This document shows positions 36,313 to 44,283 of a stretch of 64,000 nucleotides of DNA, in pieces; the first letter of the stretch is position 1, and every line of letters starts with the position of its first letter. This DNA is from Bradyrhizobium paxllaeri (lineage in GTDB: Bacteria > Pseudomonadota > Alphaproteobacteria > Rhizobiales > Xanthobacteraceae). Both the position numbers and the translations under genes were made by a program. The stretch is from contig NZ_CP042968.1 of NCBI RefSeq assembly GCF_001693515.2, positions 8,278,501-8,342,500 of the forward strand. Reading direction: 5' to 3'. The notes beneath the pieces were generated by a model, which made no database searches, was not told where the DNA came from, and saw only the letters and a program-made list of their open reading frames with translations.

Positions 36313-39300
36313 ATGCCAAAGCTCCACAACGAGAATTTCTACTTTTATCAGAACGACCTCCTGAAGGACGATGACTTCGGCCTGCAGCCGAAGCGTATCG
36401 AGCGGGAGCCGAACCAGCCAGGAGGCCCCTCGGTCTGGTCGGGCGGAGGGGCAACGCGCAGGGGCGGCTTTCGAGCCAGAGACATTGTGGAAATAGAAGA
36501 TGTGCCCCTGCGTCCCGATATCGTCATCTGGGATCCGCCACCCACCAACTTTCCCCCGAACACTCCTTTGCCCGAGGGCGCACAGCGCTGGCTGGACGCC
36601 GTGCGCCGCTGGCAAGAAGGCATCTACGAGCTGCAGCGCCGCCGGCAGAAGAGCGCGGCCTTCGCATTCGACCAATGTCAGCAGCACGCCATTGCCTATT
36701 TCGGCATCGTGCGAAACATTCCGGCCGTGGGTGCGGACATTCGTTCGCGAGTGTCCAACGTTCTGTCGAAAATTGCCTCGGACCTAGATCCTAACCCTCA
36801 ACCGCCTGAGACCGCGTCTGGACAGGGTCCTCGCACCCTACGCAGGATGCTCGAGAGTCGACGTCGGGCGTCTACCCGGGACTTACTCCATTTTTTTGAT
36901 TGGTCTGCGCCGGTCACGGCCGCAGCGAATGTCAAGGAGCGGCCGATTGGCACACCTCCAAGCCGACTCAATGCGAACGCGATCGAGGTTCTCCAACACC
37001 TCGCCGCCGCCGGGATCGACGCCAAGCTTCAAGAGCACTTCTACCTCGTTCATCAGAAGCTCGACTACTTCATGATAGTCCTGATGTCCGTTTTCGTTCC
37101 GCTCGCGCGAGCCGAGCTGGAACGGGACCGTCAGCGCTACGAGGCTGCCATCGATGAACTCGATTGGGTGCTCGCCAATGCCGCTTCGAACGCCGCCCCT
37201 CACCAGTTCATCGTGAACGAGCCCATCGAGCTGCGGTTTATCCGTCTGCTGCTGGCGGAGTGCCTGATCGGGCAAGGCGATTCCGAGTACAAGGCGGAAA
37301 CGCCAATCTCCCCCCTGCCTCCTGCACCCCCACCACCGGCGAGGCTCGTGCGCCACGATTGGATGAAGGCCAGGACGAGCTACGACCGCGCCACCGCCAC
37401 GCTGGGAGCACTCGGCACCTATGGCGCGCAAGTCACGCAAGCCGTCGCGAAGCTCGACGCCGCCGTTGCTGCTCCCGACCCAGATTTGGCCAAGCTCGGA
37501 CGGGAGATTTTGATCGACTCCATCAAGCCGGTGCTGAAGCCGGGCGAGGAGCGGCCCGCGGGCCAGGAGCGGATGGTGGCGGTGAGGAACACCGCGGCAA
37601 CGGCCCCACTCCTGGAGATCGGCGAGGCGACATCGACGGACACGAACCCGAGGGTCTTCGCCTTGCTGCTGCAGGCCAATGCTCGTCTCGTGCAGCTCCA
37701 GGCCGACTTCAACTGGCTCGGCTATACCGACGACTATGTGCCGCCGTGGCGCTTCCACTTCCTGCTCGAGCGCGGCCGGTATTTCGCCGAGCACGCCAAG
37801 CAGGCCCAGCGCGACTATCTCAATTTCCTCTCGACTGCCGAGCGCGAGGAGCTGCAGGAAAAACAGGCCGAGCAGGCAGTGGCGCTGGAAAGCGCCAACT
37901 TCGCCATCGAGGACGCGCGGGTCGGTCAAGCGGACGCTGAGGTTGAAGCTGCGAAGGCGAGCAAAGCTCTTCAAGAAAAGGTCAAGGAGCATGCCGACCT
38001 GCGGCTCACAGATTACAAAACGTTCGATGAGAATGCAGACTTCAGAATGGAGAAATGGTCGGGAGGCCCGAATACGGAAAGTCAGCTTTCTGGCACTCTG
38101 GGGGGCGCGGCTACCGGAGCCGGGATTGGTGCTGCAGTCGGCAGCATTATCCCGGGCCCGGGCACAGCCGCTGGCGGAGCAGTCGGGGCATTTGTTGGTG
38201 CCGCGGTGGGATTCTTGTCATCCCGCTCGGAAGACCAGTTCCGGCGAGCACAAGTTTTTATCGAATCGCAGCAGCGAGAACTGGAAAAAAGCAATTTGGA
38301 TCGTGCCAACATTGAGGCCCAAAAAGCGCTGGACGTCGTTAACGCGCAATTGAATGTTGCCAACGCCGCCTTCACCGTCGCCACCCTCCAGCGCCAGACC
38401 GCCCTCCTCCGCCACGAGTTCGCGGTCGAGACCGCCGCCTACCTCGCCAACCGCGTGCTCAACGCCGAGCAATGGTTCCGGCTCGCCAATTCCATCCGCT
38501 CCATCGCCGACACCTATCTGCGCTATGCCGTCGAGATCGCGTTTTTGGCCGAGCAGGCCTATGAATTCGAGGCCGACAAGCAGCTGAACGTGATCCGCTT
38601 CGATTACGACCTCTCCGAACTCGGCGATTTTCTTGCGGGCGACTTCCTCTTGCGTGACCTCGATACGCTCGAGCACGACCTCGTCGTCACCCAACGCGAG
38701 CGCGAGCAGCACGTGCGCTATGTGCTGTCGATGGCACGCGAGTTTCCCGAAGCGCTGCAGGAGCTCCGCGACACCGGCCGCGTGACCTTCAGCATGGTGC
38801 TCGAGCAAATCGAGCAGCGGTTCCACGGCCTCATTCTCGCCCGTCTCGGCGCGGTGGACGTGGTTCCTCTCGCGCTTTTGGACCAGACGAGGTTCAGCCT
38901 GCGCCTCACGCACCAGGGCTTCAGCCGCATGCGCCGCCGGCCCGCGCCCGGCGCCGATCCGGTGGAGCCCTGGCCGGCCGAGCCACGGCTCCACGGCCCC
39001 GAGACGGCGATCTACTCGGGCCTCTCCCGACAGGACGCGGCCAGCATCTTTCCCGTGACGACGAGCAACCAGCGCAACGGGTTCGAAGGTCGCGGCGCCG
39101 CCGGAGCCTGGGAGATCGACATGTCGATGGAGGAGAACCAAGTCGTTCCCGGCTCGCTCGCCGACATGTTGATCACCTTCAACCTCGCCGGCTTCTTCGA
39201 TGCCGAGGTGCGCACCGAGCCGGTGACGCCGGGCCCCGACGTGGCCACGAGCTACATCTCCGCCCGCGAGGTGTTCCCCGACAATTTCTTCGACTTCAAC

Positions 39301-40347
39301 CGCACCGGAAAGATGGTTTGGCCGCTGACCGCCGACCTTTTGACCCTGAGCAGGACGCCCGGCAAGGTCCGCAATGTCGGTATCCTCGTCGTGCCCGCGC
39401 GAAGCCGCAAGGAATACAGGCGCTATACGTCAACCGGCCTCGTGGAATTCACGGTGAGTGACAACGGCACGCCGATCATCGATCCGGACACCTTGCCGCC
39501 GTCGTTCCGGTTTCAGTATCCGGATCCCGCAAACCCCCTGCGGATCGGCGCCGCGCTGATCGCCCAAGCCGGTGCGACCGCGACCTGGGATCCCGGCGAC
39601 GGCACACCGATCCTGGAAGGAAGCTCTTTCGAGCATGAATATGCGAGGCCCGGCGTCTATGAGGTGACGCTGCGCATCGTGCGCGGTGAGCGGCTGCACG
39701 AATACCTGTGCGAAATCGCGGTGACGCGTGGCGTCCTGCTCGAGCTCCCGCTGGTCGCGCTGCCCACGCTAGCTAGCGAGCCACAATCACCGACAGGCAA
39801 GCGCACGATTCGTGCCCGGGCAACGTTCCCAAGCGAGGTAGGCCGACATGGCCAGACCGCGACGACATGGCATGTCGTCGAGGCACCCTCGGCGCGCCGC
39901 GTGCCGGACGAGGGCAGCGCTTCGGACCCAAACGAGGCCATTTTCGATCTGCCGCTCAAGGTCGTGCAGAGCAATCGGCCGCTGCATCTCGCCTTTCGGG
40001 CCGTGCGAAGCCAGGACGTCCTGTTCTATTCACGACAGCGCTACCGGCGGGGCCCAGACCAGGCGCTGCATATGGCAGCACTCAACATCGCCACCAACCG
40101 TCGTTACGACGGTGCGGGCACGCCACCCCCTCCCAATTCGGCCGCCAAGCATTTCTTCGGCGATCCGCCCACCGCGGTGTTCGGTCCTGTCGACACTTGG
40201 GCTTTCGAGTTCCCGCGGCCGGAGAACGGCCAACAGGCGCCGGGTCCTTTCACGGCGCCCGAGAGCAAGCCGGAAAGCTTGGTTTTCGATGGCGCAGAGA
40301 TTGAGGATCTCGTCCTCACTCTGGAGTACGAGACCACGCCGGCCTGA
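36313..40347 (+). CDS. Compact TcA-like toxin subunit with PKD-like domain
   Basis: 1344 aa from the ATG at 36313 (GGGAG ribosome site); an ATG 86 codons upstream is possible but that extension is not protein-like. Residues ~440-590 are helical; ~593-636 is a glycine-zipper hydrophobic stretch (GAGIGAAVGSIIPGPGTAAG ...); ~650-830 is a long coiled coil (QRELEKSNLDRANIEAQKAL) followed by NAEQWFRLANSIRSIADTYL and EIAFLAEQAYEFEADKQ, which resembles the TcA pore-forming helices. Next RNGFEGRGAAGAWEIDMSME ... GSLADMLITFNLAGF matches the TcB-binding end of TcA. Near 1085-1135 is a PKD-like fold (WDPGDGTPILEGSSFEHEYA). TcA proteins are usually ~2500 aa; the receptor-binding shell seems absent. The gene follows the B+C-like fusion, supporting one toxin complex. 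Confidence 0.72.
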   Translation: MPKLHNENFYFYQNDLLKDDDFGLQPKRIEREPNQPGGPSVWSGGGATRRGGFRARDIVEIEDVPLRPDIVIWDPPPTNFPPNTPLPEGAQRWLDAVRRWQEGIYELQRRRQKSAAFAFDQCQQHAIAYFGIVRNIPAVGADIRSRVSNVLSKIASDLDPNPQPPETASGQGPRTLRRMLESRRRASTRDLLHFFDWSAPVTAAANVKERPIGTPPSRLNANAIEVLQHLAAAGIDAKLQEHFYLVHQKLDYFMIVLMSVFVPLARAELERDRQRYEAAIDELDWVLANAASNAAPHQFIVNEPIELRFIRLLLAECLIGQGDSEYKAETPISPLPPAPPPPARLVRHDWMKARTSYDRATATLGALGTYGAQVTQAVAKLDAAVAAPDPDLAKLGREILIDSIKPVLKPGEERPAGQERMVAVRNTAATAPLLEIGEATSTDTNPRVFALLLQANARLVQLQADFNWLGYTDDYVPPWRFHFLLERGRYFAEHAKQAQRDYLNFLSTAEREELQEKQAEQAVALESANFAIEDARVGQADAEVEAAKASKALQEKVKEHADLRLTDYKTFDENADFRMEKWSGGPNTESQLSGTLGGAATGAGIGAAVGSIIPGPGTAAGGAVGAFVGAAVGFLSSRSEDQFRRAQVFIESQQRELEKSNLDRANIEAQKALDVVNAQLNVANAAFTVATLQRQTALLRHEFAVETAAYLANRVLNAEQWFRLANSIRSIADTYLRYAVEIAFLAEQAYEFEADKQLNVIRFDYDLSELGDFLAGDFLLRDLDTLEHDLVVTQREREQHVRYVLSMAREFPEALQELRDTGRVTFSMVLEQIEQRFHGLILARLGAVDVVPLALLDQTRFSLRLTHQGFSRMRRRPAPGADPVEPWPAEPRLHGPETAIYSGLSRQDAASIFPVTTSNQRNGFEGRGAAGAWEIDMSMEENQVVPGSLADMLITFNLAGFFDAEVRTEPVTPGPDVATSYISAREVFPDNFFDFNRTGKMVWPLTADLLTLSRTPGKVRNVGILVVPARSRKEYRRYTSTGLVEFTVSDNGTPIIDPDTLPPSFRFQYPDPANPLRIGAALIAQAGATATWDPGDGTPILEGSSFEHEYARPGVYEVTLRIVRGERLHEYLCEIAVTRGVLLELPLVALPTLASEPQSPTGKRTIRARATFPSEVGRHGQTATTWHVVEAPSARRVPDEGSASDPNEAIFDLPLKVVQSNRPLHLAFRAVRSQDVLFYSRQRYRRGPDQALHMAALNIATNRRYDGAGTPPPPNSAAKHFFGDPPTAVFGPVDTWAFEFPRPENGQQAPGPFTAPESKPESLVFDGAEIEDLVLTLEYETTPA

Positions 40348-40811
40348 TCCTCCCACGAAGCTTCGCGCGGACATGGAGCAACTTGGAACGCGCCAGGCCA
40401 CCACCAGTTCAACGTCGAGGACGCGCAGGCCCAGGCTGCCTCGCCCGGACCTAAGTTTTGGAAGGTCAGGGCCTAGCGCGTTGTCGAAATAGTTTGTGGC
40501 GCTCTGTGTACCACTCACGTGTTGGCCGGGGCGGCGGAGAGTATGCATCGCTCAACGCCCTGCAAGTACTCACCTTTCATAGCTCTCAAGAAAGCTGCCT
40601 AATGGATCGGGCAGGTTCGGCCTCCGGAAAGTCATTTTACCCGGAGGCCTATGGCTGCTATTATTGCACGTGTCAGGCGTTCCACCCGAATGTTGGCCGA
40701 GTTATATAGCCGCATTTTTTCAGAGCGACCTGCTGCGCACTCAAAATTCTGACCCCAATGTGGGTGTAGGACCCAGTGCCCCGATTTCTACTGCCCGCGG
40801 GAGAAGCGGCT
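40348..40811. other. Intergenic region, nothing recognised
   Basis: 464 bp between the TcA-like gene and the Cys-rich protein gene. No gene, repeat or RNA is supported. Confidence 0.4.
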
Positions 40812-41429
40812 GTGAGGAATCTTTCAAGTGCATTGTTTCTCGGCGCTACCATTTGCTTAATACTGCTTGGAGGTAGCCGAGCAGCGCCAGCGGCGCAGCT
40901 ATGGGTGTCCTGTAAGCCGGTGGAGGCCGCTGCCTTTCCGGAACGCATACATGTAAAGTGCGAAACTCCGATCGACGACAGGTTCTGGTACTTCGCCGCG
41001 TCAACAAAAGATCCGCGAGTTGCCGCGCGGGCGCTTAGCGTTATCGAAGCTGCGCAGGTCGGCGAGAAGCTGGTGCATATACTTTTCGATCCGACCGACC
41101 AGTCGGGCACGACGTTTGGCTGTTTGGCGGCGGACTGCAGACAGTTGCTCGCGGTGGTGATGGCGGAAACGCCGCTAGAGCCTCCAAGCCGCTGCACGTT
41201 TGATAACGACCGACGCGGCTGCCCTGGCTATTGCAGCAGACACGACGATCAGAGTTGTCCGGGGTATTGCGCGCGGCATCCCGACGATCGGGGTTGTCCA
41301 GATTATTGTGCGCGGAACGCTGAGGACCGGACTTGTCCGGACTTCTGTAGGCGGCATCCGCGCGATCCGGACTGCCCCCGAGAGGATCCATGTGACCGCA
41401 ATCCGCATCTGCCGCAATGCCGGCGTTGA
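40812..41429 (+). CDS. Secreted protein with Cys-rich 13-residue tandem repeats
   Basis: 205 aa from the GTG at 40812 (GGGAG eight bases upstream); a GTG at 40776 is an alternative. Signal peptide RNLSSALFLGATICLILLGG, cleavage near APAAQ. The middle ~90 residues are a folded-looking domain with three Cys. The last ~75 residues are a tandem array of about four 13-residue units of pattern C-P-x-[YF]-C-x-R-x-x-x-D (CPGYCSRHDDQ, CPGYCARHPDDR, CPDYCARNAEDR, CPDFCRRHPRDP), then CPREDPC. Paired Cys spacing suggests disulphides or metal binding. I know no family. It is 45 bp upstream of the M19-like gene, on the same strand. Confidence 0.72.
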   Translation: MRNLSSALFLGATICLILLGGSRAAPAAQLWVSCKPVEAAAFPERIHVKCETPIDDRFWYFAASTKDPRVAARALSVIEAAQVGEKLVHILFDPTDQSGTTFGCLAADCRQLLAVVMAETPLEPPSRCTFDNDRRGCPGYCSRHDDQSCPGYCARHPDDRGCPDYCARNAEDRTCPDFCRRHPRDPDCPREDPCDRNPHLPQCRR

Positions 41430-41474
41430 AACGTGGAGCGCTAGGAACGGCATGCACCGCAATGGCGACAAACG

Positions 41475-43301
41475 ATGAGCAGCCGGCACGGGACTCGACC
41501 GATCAACCGCAAGGTGAGCGTCAGGCGGAGGTTCGTATGGTCCGTCGCCAGCACATTAGTGATGCTGTCCGCTGCGCTTTGCTTTCTATCTGCTGCCGAC
41601 GTGCCGCGAGCATGCGCGCAGCCCAGTCGAATCGTTGGCTATGCCGATCTCCACACCCATCAGTTCGCGAACGAAGGTTTCGGTCGACGCCATTTTGTCG
41701 GACGCGCTTTTGGGCCGCTTAATACCGCGCTGTCTTGGTGCTCTGCCGATCATGGTCCTGGCGGCGTGTTCGATCTCGCTACGCTCGCTCTCCGGCCGCT
41801 CTATGGTGGCGCGGCCGGCCCCGGGCATAAAGTCGGAGGCTATCCCGAGTTCGATGGCTGGCCCCGCTGGGACAGCGTGACCCATCAGGCGATGCATGAG
41901 GAATGGCTCCGGCGCGCGATGGATGGTGGGCTCCGCCTCATCGTGGTTCTGGCAGTAAACAACGAGTGGATGTGCTCAACGCTTGAGGCAATCACACCAC
42001 TAGATCAGGCCGAGCTCATCGCCAACCCGAAAGCTGGATTTTATCTTCTGGCGGCCAAGGTAGCGCAGGGCGCACTGTTCACGCCGGATGTCTGCCGCGA
42101 TATGCCTGCGGTCGATCGTCAGCTCAACGAGGCGCGGCAGATGGAGGCATATATCGATCAACGGGCCGGCGGGCCCGGAAAAGGATGGTACCGAATCGTC
42201 GGTAGTCCAGCAGAGGCTAGGCAAGTCATTGCCGACGGTAAACTTGCAGTGGTCCTAGGGGTCGAAGTCGACAGCCTTTTCGGCTGCGAGAAGAACCGCC
42301 GCCAATGCACTGAAAGCTTTGTCGCCGCACAACTCGCTCAGTACTATGATCGCGGCGTACGCCATGTCTTCCCGATCCATTTCTACGACAACGCCTTCGG
42401 TGGGTCCGCCAGCTCGAATCTCCTGATCACGAAACGGTGGAGCAATCCGATCCAGACAAGAGACTGCCGGTCTCTTGGCTATAGCTACGATAATGGGCGC
42501 TGCAATGCGACAGGACTCACGGATTTGGGAAAGTTCTTTATTCGCGAGTTGGCCCGCCGGGGCATGATCATTGACGTTGATCACATGTCGGAACTGTCAT
42601 TCAACGATACAATGGATATCTTAGAGCCGATGCGTTACCCGGTCGTATCCGGGCACACCGGCTTTACTGCAATATCTCTGGGGGACAAGAACAGCGAGGG
42701 GAACAAGACACCTCGGGATCTTGAACGAATCCGGAAGGTCGGCGGCATGGTAGCGATCATCCCTCACCAGGGTGATTTGAACGAGATAAGCACATTCGGC
42801 CGGCCAAATGGGGCGCAGATTCCGCATTCCTGCGGCAATAGCTCGGAGACAGTCGTTCAAGCCTACCTTTATGCCGTGCACAGTTTGCCCGGCACTCCCG
42901 TAGGAATTGGGAGCGACTTCAATGGTTTTGCCGGCCTACCCGGGCCTCGCCTGGGAGACGAAGCCTGTCCCGGAGGCATTGCGGCCGCACTACGTAACCG
43001 CACAGGGCTCAGATATCCTTTCACAATTCGAGCAAAAGGCGTCGAGATCACCATGAATCGTTCGGTGGTTGGCAACATGACCCTCGATTTCAATACTGCC
43101 GGACTCGCTCACATTGGCATGCTGCCGGACATGATTGCTGACTTTCAGGTATTGGGTGTCACCCCGCGCGAGTTGGATCCGCTTTTCAAATCCGCCGAAG
43201 GCTATATCCGTCTTTGGGAGCAGGCGCTGGATCCTGAGAAGTGGCGCAGGCGGAAGAGAACTCCTGTCGGTACGACGATCCTGTTGATGGAGGACGAGTA
43301 G
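41475..43301 (+). CDS. Exported membrane-dipeptidase-like (M19) metallohydrolase
   Basis: 608 aa. The N-terminus has KVSVRRRFVWSVASTLVMLS, a signal peptide with an RRRFV that may be a Tat-type motif. Amidohydrolase/M19 landmarks: YADLHTHQF (HxH, near residue 60), MIIDVDHMSE (~366), PVVSGHTGF (~395) and PVGIGSDFNGFAG (~478). Known M19 enzymes are ~350-400 aa, so this one has insertions of about 200 residues, mainly between the first His pair and ~300. It would hydrolyse dipeptides or a related substrate outside the cytoplasm. Context with the Cys-rich protein suggests a shared exported function; substrate unknown. Confidence 0.78.
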   Translation: MSSRHGTRPINRKVSVRRRFVWSVASTLVMLSAALCFLSAADVPRACAQPSRIVGYADLHTHQFANEGFGRRHFVGRAFGPLNTALSWCSADHGPGGVFDLATLALRPLYGGAAGPGHKVGGYPEFDGWPRWDSVTHQAMHEEWLRRAMDGGLRLIVVLAVNNEWMCSTLEAITPLDQAELIANPKAGFYLLAAKVAQGALFTPDVCRDMPAVDRQLNEARQMEAYIDQRAGGPGKGWYRIVGSPAEARQVIADGKLAVVLGVEVDSLFGCEKNRRQCTESFVAAQLAQYYDRGVRHVFPIHFYDNAFGGSASSNLLITKRWSNPIQTRDCRSLGYSYDNGRCNATGLTDLGKFFIRELARRGMIIDVDHMSELSFNDTMDILEPMRYPVVSGHTGFTAISLGDKNSEGNKTPRDLERIRKVGGMVAIIPHQGDLNEISTFGRPNGAQIPHSCGNSSETVVQAYLYAVHSLPGTPVGIGSDFNGFAGLPGPRLGDEACPGGIAAALRNRTGLRYPFTIRAKGVEITMNRSVVGNMTLDFNTAGLAHIGMLPDMIADFQVLGVTPRELDPLFKSAEGYIRLWEQALDPEKWRRRKRTPVGTTILLMEDE

Positions 43302-43608
43302 TCTAAATTCGTTCCGATGCTATTATGGGTTAAACAGAGGCTAAACGCGATATTGAGATCGTCAAACGCTACGCGATTGACGAGGATAACTTCATCGAGC
43401 TTACGAGGGAATCGCTAGAGAACATCACGCTCGGATCGACACGCACCGGTTCGTTAAGCGGAGGAAATCGATCTTCGCTCGTCCCCTAGCGCTCCCCCGC
43501 CGGAATGCTTTCGACCTTATTGCCTCAAAGTTCAATTATTTTGGCGTCGAGCCCAACCTTGAGAGGAGTGAGCTCTCGGGGCTGAAGGAGTACGAATAAA
43601 TCTCGTCC
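43302..43608. other. Intergenic region with possible gene debris
   Basis: 307 bp. Two short frames on the plus strand (AKRDIEIVKRYAIDEDNFIE and later FDLIASKFNYFGVEPNLERS) look protein-like but are out of frame with each other and lack starts, so they may be the end of a lost gene. Confidence 0.35.
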
Positions 43609-43806
43609 TCATTCGGAGCGAGGTGGGCGAGATATCAACATGGCCATTTCCAGATGGTAGTTGATTTCGCAGACGAGCTTCGTGAGTACCTCTTTGTCCT
43701 TAATCAGGATCGGATCGCCTAGACACTTTAAGAGGCTCTTCGTCCGCAAGATCCCGGCGTACTTATGTTCCATCTTCTCGATATTCTGTTGATTTTCATA
43801 CATCAT
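43609..43806 (-). CDS. Small protein of the satellite-like region
   Basis: 65 aa from tandem ATGs at 43806/43803, preceded by GGAG at eight bases. Sequence MMYENQQNIEKMEHKYAGIL ... ends LISRPPRSE; Lys/Leu-rich and helical, no family recognised. A longer start at 43851-43854 with AAGGAGG is possible. The AATAAGCCCCC element lies upstream (43862-43872), as it does before the AlpA gene and the 48-aa gene, which is the main support for this being real. Confidence 0.45.
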   Translation of the reverse strand: MMYENQQNIEKMEHKYAGILRTKSLLKCLGDPILIKDKEVLTKLVCEINYHLEMAMLISRPPRSE

Positions 43807-44283
43807 CTTCGCATCTCCAGCGCGCGTCCCGCTACATACCTTGAAGCGCATCAACCTCCTTGGGGGCTTATTCCTGAGGCAGCCCGTGCACCCGTTTGCC
43901 TATCGCGAATTACGAGCGAAGGGACTTCGGCTAGGTCTGCTGCACCACGCGCGCACGTAGCACTCAAAATGATAAGCGCTACAGGGCAAAGCCAGCCCCC
44001 GAGTAGAGTAATTACGCTCAGTTCTTTGGGTATATGGCCGAAGGAAAAGCTAACGGGCATGGTTGTACGAACGGTCTACTTTTTTCTAAGCCCTGCAACT
44101 CACACTCGAATTGGTCAGGTTGACTGAGTAAGAAAGCGCCAAAAGCGGGGCGTTCCCCGTTCCTCCCTGAACTATCAAACTACCTCAACATCAATCGTTC
44201 TCGCACCTCAAACGGATAACGTAGAGCAACGCATGGGAGGAACGGGGGGCACTCTGCCACGCCTGGTGATCACCCCCCTGCGA
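43807..44283. other. Intergenic region upstream of the 65-aa gene
   Basis: 477 bp between the 65-aa gene and the end of the VapE-like gene. Apart from the AATAAGCCCCC element nothing is recognised. Confidence 0.4.
43862..43872 (-). promoter_or_regulatory. AATAAGCCCCC element, copy 1
   Basis: Minus strand AATAAGCCCCC, 55 bp before the ATG of the 65-aa gene. Confidence 0.5.

Noticed and set aside
41187..41400. Regular short repeats considered as a CRISPR array
   Set aside because: The repeats are in-frame codons of the Cys-rich protein, about 39 bp apart with no conserved spacer structure. I saw no CRISPR array or cas gene elsewhere in the window.
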